Positions 5,961-8,607 of a DNA stretch of 8,607 bases are shown in pieces (the first letter of the stretch is position 1; each line of letters begins with the position of its first letter). Source of the stretch: Bacteroidales bacterium UBA4231 (GTDB lineage: Bacteria; Bacteroidota; Bacteroidia; Bacteroidales; UBA932). The stretch lies in contig DGXN01000006.1 in NCBI GenBank assembly GCA_002396335.1, positions 118,717 to 127,323 of the forward strand, given 5' to 3'. A program made the translations under genes and the position numbers. A model generated the notes under the pieces. That model saw only the letters and a list, made by a program, of their open reading frames with translations. It was not told where the DNA came from and ran no database searches.

Positions 5961-6736
5961 TGGATATTACACTCAATGAATTCAATGCCCTCATGGACGC
6001 CCTTGAAAGGGGAGAAGTCCGTGTGGCCCAGAAAGAGAACGGCGTGTGGAAGGTAAATCGTGAAGTCAAGGAAAAAATCCTTGCCGGTTTCCGTCTTGGC
6101 GCCATAAAGGACATGTCTCAGGGGCAGTTCCCCTTCTTTGACAAAGACACCTTCCCCGTCAGGGAATTCCGGGCCGAAGACGGCGTACGCATAGTCCCCG
6201 GCGGCACCTCGGTCCGTCGCGGCGCCTACATGGCTCCCGGCACCATCATAATGCCCCCCGCCTATGTTAACGTAGGCGCTTACGTCGATGAAGGCACCAT
6301 GGTCGACAGCCACGTAACCATTGGCTCCTGCGCCCAGGTGGGGAAGCACATCCATATTTCGGCCTCCACCCAGATTGGCGGAGTTCTTGAGCCCGCCGGC
6401 GCCCTTCCCACCATCATCGAGGACGGTGCGTTCATCGGTGGCAACTGCGGCATCTACGAAGGCACAATAGTTGAGGAAGGCGCCGTCATAGCATCCGGTG
6501 TTATAATTACCTCATCCACCGCCATTTACGATGCTACAAAGGACGAGTTCATTAAACGTAACGCAGACGGCCGAATAGTGGTTCCCGCAGGCGCCGTGGT
6601 GGTAAGCGGCTCAAAGCCCATTGTCCGCGGCGGCAAGGCTCTGGCCTCCGGCGTTCACCTTTACTGCCCGGTAATTGTGAAGTACCGCGACAGCAAAACA
6701 GAGGACAGCATCCATTTGGAAGATTTATTACGTTAA
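5960..6736 (+). CDS. dapD: 2,3,4,5-tetrahydropyridine-2,6-dicarboxylate N-succinyltransferase
   Basis: 258 residues. Transfers succinyl from succinyl-CoA to tetrahydrodipicolinate, committing the cell to the succinylase branch. Seen: a helical N-terminal domain (1-70), then left-handed beta-helix hexapeptide repeats, with GAYVDEGTMVDSHVTIGSCAQVGK (106-129), GGVLEPAGALPTIIEDGAFIGG (140-161) and VSGSKP (215-220), lining up well with E. coli DapD. GIYEGTIVEEGAV (164-176) includes the glutamate region used in catalysis. The C-terminal LYCPVIVKYRDSKTEDSIHLEDLLR is the usual end. Many Bacteroidota are reported to use the aminotransferase (DapL) or dehydrogenase (Ddh) routes instead, so the presence of DapD defines the branch used here. 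Its start overlaps the dapA stop. Confidence 0.96.
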   Translation: MDITLNEFNALMDALERGEVRVAQKENGVWKVNREVKEKILAGFRLGAIKDMSQGQFPFFDKDTFPVREFRAEDGVRIVPGGTSVRRGAYMAPGTIIMPPAYVNVGAYVDEGTMVDSHVTIGSCAQVGKHIHISASTQIGGVLEPAGALPTIIEDGAFIGGNCGIYEGTIVEEGAVIASGVIITSSTAIYDATKDEFIKRNADGRIVVPAGAVVVSGSKPIVRGGKALASGVHLYCPVIVKYRDSKTEDSIHLEDLLR

Positions 6737-6758
6737 TTGTCTCATAAGTTTTGAAAAG

Positions 6759-7748
6759 ATGATAGTAGCAGTAGTTGGCGCAACGGGCCTCGTTGGCTCA
6801 AAGATGTTGCAGGTCCTGGAGGAAAGGAATTTCCCGGTAACGGAGCTTCTTCCGGTAGCCTCGGAGCGTTCCTGGGGCAAGAAAGTCACTTTTAAAGGCC
6901 GTGAGTGGACGGTAATGAGTGCCGAAGACGCCATTGCCCGCAAGCCTGTCCTTGCCATATTCTCCGCCGGCGGTGCCACTTCGGCCCAACTGGCGCCAAA
7001 ATTTGCCGCCATCGGCTGCTACGTGGTGGACAACTCCTCCTACTGGCGCATGGACCCTTCGGTGCCGCTTGTGGTGCCGGAGATCAATGCCGATGTCTTG
7101 ACGCAGAAGGACCACATCATCGCCAACCCCAACTGCTCCACCATCCAGATGGTGCTTCCCCTGGCGCCCCTTCATAAGGCCTTCGGCATCAAGCGCATAG
7201 TGGTGAGCACTTACCAAAGCGTCACCGGCGCCGGCCAGCGCGGCAAAGAGCAGCTTGAGGCCGAAATGTCCGGCGGCACGGGCACCAAGTTCCCGCATCA
7301 GATATTCATGAACGTCCTTCCGCACATAGATTCATTCCTCCCGGACGGCTACACCAAAGAGGAGATGAAGATGGTTAACGAAACCCGTAAAATCCTAAGA
7401 GACAGCTCAATAGCGGTTTCGGCCACAACGGTGCGCGTGCCTGTGGAGGGCGGTCACTCAGAGAGCGTGAACATAGAATTCAACAGGCCCTATGATTTGG
7501 CCGAGGCCCGTCGCCTTATGGCCGAAATGCCCGGCGTGGTTGTCCAGGACGACCCTTCAAACAACGTTTACCCCATGCCCATCACCGCCTGGGAGAAAGA
7601 CGACGTCTTTGTGGGCCGAATCCGCCGCGACCCTTCCGTTGAAAACGGCCTGAATCTCTGGTGCGTCTCCGATAACATCCGAAAAGGCGCCGCCACAAAT
7701 GCCGTGCAGATAGCCCAGGTGCTGCTTGAGAACGGCTGGCTAGGATAG
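6759..7748 (+). CDS. asd: Aspartate-semialdehyde dehydrogenase
   Basis: 329 residues, normal for the family. Reduces L-aspartyl-4-phosphate with NADPH to L-aspartate-4-semialdehyde, the substrate of DapA and also the precursor of threonine and methionine. Seen: the nucleotide-binding GATGLVGSKM (7-16), FSAGGATS (68-75), the catalytic cysteine 126 in NPNCSTIQM (123-131), STYQSVTGAGQRG (150-162), the catalytic histidine 233 in RVPVEGGHSESV (226-237), and a C-terminal dinucleotide-binding return helix. Complete and intact. It follows dapD by 22 bp; the gap contains taagttttg (6745-6753), a near match to the -7 consensus with one extra base, so a weak internal promoter is possible. Otherwise it is read with dapA and dapD. 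Confidence 0.97.
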   Translation: MIVAVVGATGLVGSKMLQVLEERNFPVTELLPVASERSWGKKVTFKGREWTVMSAEDAIARKPVLAIFSAGGATSAQLAPKFAAIGCYVVDNSSYWRMDPSVPLVVPEINADVLTQKDHIIANPNCSTIQMVLPLAPLHKAFGIKRIVVSTYQSVTGAGQRGKEQLEAEMSGGTGTKFPHQIFMNVLPHIDSFLPDGYTKEEMKMVNETRKILRDSSIAVSATTVRVPVEGGHSESVNIEFNRPYDLAEARRLMAEMPGVVVQDDPSNNVYPMPITAWEKDDVFVGRIRRDPSVENGLNLWCVSDNIRKGAATNAVQIAQVLLENGWLG

Positions 7749-7754
7749 GGTGGT

Positions 7755-7888
7755 GTCATTTCGAGCGAAGCCCTGGCAGGAAAACAAAGTGTATCCATGT
7801 CATTTCGAGCTAAGCCCTGGCAAGAAAGCAAAGTGTAACCGTGTCATTTCGAGCGAAGCCCTGAAAGGGCGAAGTCGAGAAATCTCAT
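7755..7888. repeat. Three tandem 44-bp intergenic repeats with a palindromic last unit
   Basis: gtcatttcgag begins at 7755, 7799 and 7843, a constant period of 44 bp. Units 1 and 2 share the body (agccctggca.gaaa.caaagtgta.cc). Unit 3 departs after agccctg and continues gaaagggcgaagtcgagaaatct, forming an imperfect palindrome with a GCCCT-gaa-AGGGC core and ATTTCGA/TCGAGAAAT arms. This looks like a REP-type intergenic element whose left half was duplicated. It fills almost all of the 146-bp gap between asd and the M20 gene and ends just before the M20 start. Confidence 0.85.
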
Positions 7889-7894
7889 ATAATT

Positions 7895-8607
7895 ATGTAC
7901 TGGAAACTGTTCCAAGACATACTGAGCATAGATTCCACTTCCGGCAAGGAGCGGGACATGGCCCTGTGGCTCCATGACCACCTGGAGGCTCCCTCCAAAC
8001 AGCTTATGGAGGTGGGGGATGGCACTCTGAACCTTCTCCTGTCCTGGCCCGGCGTGCCTTCCGTCCCTAAAATAGGGACGCAGGGCGCAAAATCGGCCCA
8101 AAATGTGCCTACCGTCCAATTAAGCGGGACGGAGAGCGCACTGCAGGTGGTATTCTGCACCCACATGGACACCGTTCCGCCGTATATCGCCCCCAGTTTC
8201 CCGGAGTTACCGGAGGAGGGACCCTTCGGAGGGACTCCGCTCGCTACGCTCGCTCCGGCCCCTCCCACTGCCACAAGTGCCGGATTGGGAGCAAGCTCCC
8301 ATCCGTCCCTTATGTCAGCGGGCCCCTCCCCCTACCCTTGTGCGGGGGTGCACAAGCCCTCCGAAGGGCCCCTCCTCCGGATAACCGGCCGTGGCAGCTG
8401 CGACGCAAAAGGGCAGATATTTGCCATGTACACTGCCTGCAAGCAGCTGGAGGCGGGGGGCAGAACGGGCTTCGGCCTTCTGATTCTTGCAGGGGAGGAA
8501 ACAGGCTCTTGGGGTGCCAAGGCATTTTCAAAGACCGGTTTCCAGGCGCCGTTTCTCATAGTTGGAGAGCCAACAGAAAACAAGATGGTAAGTGCCGCAA
8601 AGGGCAC
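7895..8607 (+). CDS. dapE: M20 family metallopeptidase, probable succinyl-diaminopimelate desuccinylase (5' part)
   Basis: First 237 codons, open to the right edge. Metal and active-site motifs of the M20 family are intact: the zinc-ligand histidine 90 with Asp 92 in THMDTVPP, the bridging aspartate 170 in GRGSCDAKG, the catalytic and ligand glutamates in AGEETGSWGAKAF (about 201-202), and a ligand candidate E225 in IVGEPT. Location next to dapA-dapD-asd favours DapE (N-succinyl-LL-diaminopimelate hydrolysis); ArgE-type deacetylases have the same motifs, so the symbol is partly contextual. Two in-frame insertions stand out: residues about 54-83 before THMD, and about 106-162 between THMD and SCDAKG. 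H90 to D170 spans 80 residues, against 33 for H67 to D100 in E. coli DapE. The frame is unbroken, so it is likely still expressed. No own promoter box was found; the 44-bp repeats lie just upstream. Confidence 0.85.
   Translation, partial: MYWKLFQDILSIDSTSGKERDMALWLHDHLEAPSKQLMEVGDGTLNLLLSWPGVPSVPKIGTQGAKSAQNVPTVQLSGTESALQVVFCTHMDTVPPYIAPSFPELPEEGPFGGTPLATLAPAPPTATSAGLGASSHPSLMSAGPSPYPCAGVHKPSEGPLLRITGRGSCDAKGQIFAMYTACKQLEAGGRTGFGLLILAGEETGSWGAKAFSKTGFQAPFLIVGEPTENKMVSAAKG
8054..8140. repeat. 51-bp-period hairpin repeat inside the M20 gene
   Basis: gtgcct[t/a]ccgtcc occurs at 8054-8066 and 8105-8117, exactly 51 bp (17 codons) apart. Each is the left arm region of a hairpin: cgtccct/agggacg with loop aaaat (8062-8080), and ccgtcc/ggacgg (8112-8132). 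The encoded stretch (VPSVPKIGTQGAKSAQN then VPTVQLSGTES) interrupts the normally short link between NLLLSWPG and VVFCTHMDTVPP. A related ccgtccctta...gcggg stretch occurs at 8303-8322 within the larger element. Confidence 0.7.
8210..8380. repeat. 171-bp in-frame palindromic element in the M20 gene with 24-bp terminal inverted repeats
   Basis: Left end 8210-8233 and right end 8357-8380 are inverted copies matching at 23 of 24 positions (ccggaggaggg[a/g]cccttcggaggg). The length is 171 bp (57 codons) and begins exactly on codon 106. Inside are a tandem tcgctacgctcgct block; cgctccggcccctcccac (8251-8268) and gcgggcccctccc (8318-8330), shared with the aminotransferase element; a strong hairpin with tgggagc/gctccca arms (8281-8305); and another hairpin cttgtgc/gcacaag (8337-8356). 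No stop codon in the gene's frame. The outermost ccggaggagg/cctcctccgg may belong to the host gene, so the inserted part could be slightly shorter. Confidence 0.8.

Noticed and set aside
7755..7888. CRISPR array
   Set aside because: The 44-bp units are directly adjacent with no unique spacers, and no cas genes are seen.
7895..8607. M20 gene as a pseudogene because of the foreign-looking stretches
   Set aside because: The frame is unbroken through both insertions and every visible active-site motif is intact.
8310..8607. Minus-strand open frames at the right edge
   Set aside because: They are antisense to the conserved M20 motifs, are kept open by GC-rich repeat DNA, and encode low-complexity protein.

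Overview
The window reads as chromosomal DNA of a fairly GC-rich Bacteroidota, most likely an uncultured gut-type Bacteroidales. The evidence is repeated promoter-like boxes of the Bacteroidota type (TAnnTTTG), starts without Shine-Dalgarno sequences, lipoproteins with Bacteroidota-style lipoboxes and a DUF4595-like domain, and a DUF3990 module. The genus cannot be fixed from the sequence.

Layout. (1) 1-504, minus strand: 5' part of a class I/II PLP-dependent aminotransferase, with a nearly leaderless promoter, running off the left edge inside a GC-rich palindromic insertion. (2) 559-1001: no protein gene, but two homologous structured RNA units in tandem, each about 60 nt behind its own TATATTTG box; the first ends in a strong intrinsic terminator. 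(3) 1077-3622: two tightly spaced lipoprotein genes, a small lipocalin-like one and a 694-residue multidomain one, closed by a strong terminator (3633-3666). (4) 3755-5048: a two-gene unit, a DUF3990 (ADP-ribosyltransferase-like) protein and a helix-turn-helix protein, probably a toxin-antitoxin module. (5) 5088-8607: lysine/diaminopimelate cluster dapA-dapD-asd followed, after a 44-bp tandem repeat, by an M20 metallopeptidase (probable DapE) that runs off the right edge.

The dap genes cover aspartate-semialdehyde formation (Asd), condensation (DapA), succinylation (DapD) and probably desuccinylation (M20/DapE) of the succinylase route to meso-diaminopimelate; the aminotransferase could in principle do the DapC step, but that is only inference.

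The most striking feature is a family of GC-rich hairpin elements placed in frame inside conserved enzyme genes. In the M20 gene a 171-bp segment (57 codons) bounded by 24-bp inverted repeats (23/24) lies between two metal-ligand motifs, and removing its inner 48-49 codons would restore normal family spacing. The same gene carries a separate 51-bp-period hairpin repeat in an earlier loop. The aminotransferase at the other end of the window carries the same 18-bp and 13-bp modules in the same order, read from the opposite strand. This resembles the logic of Rickettsia palindromic elements, protein-coding mobile palindromes, in a Bacteroidota background. The tandem structured RNAs are the second main point of interest.
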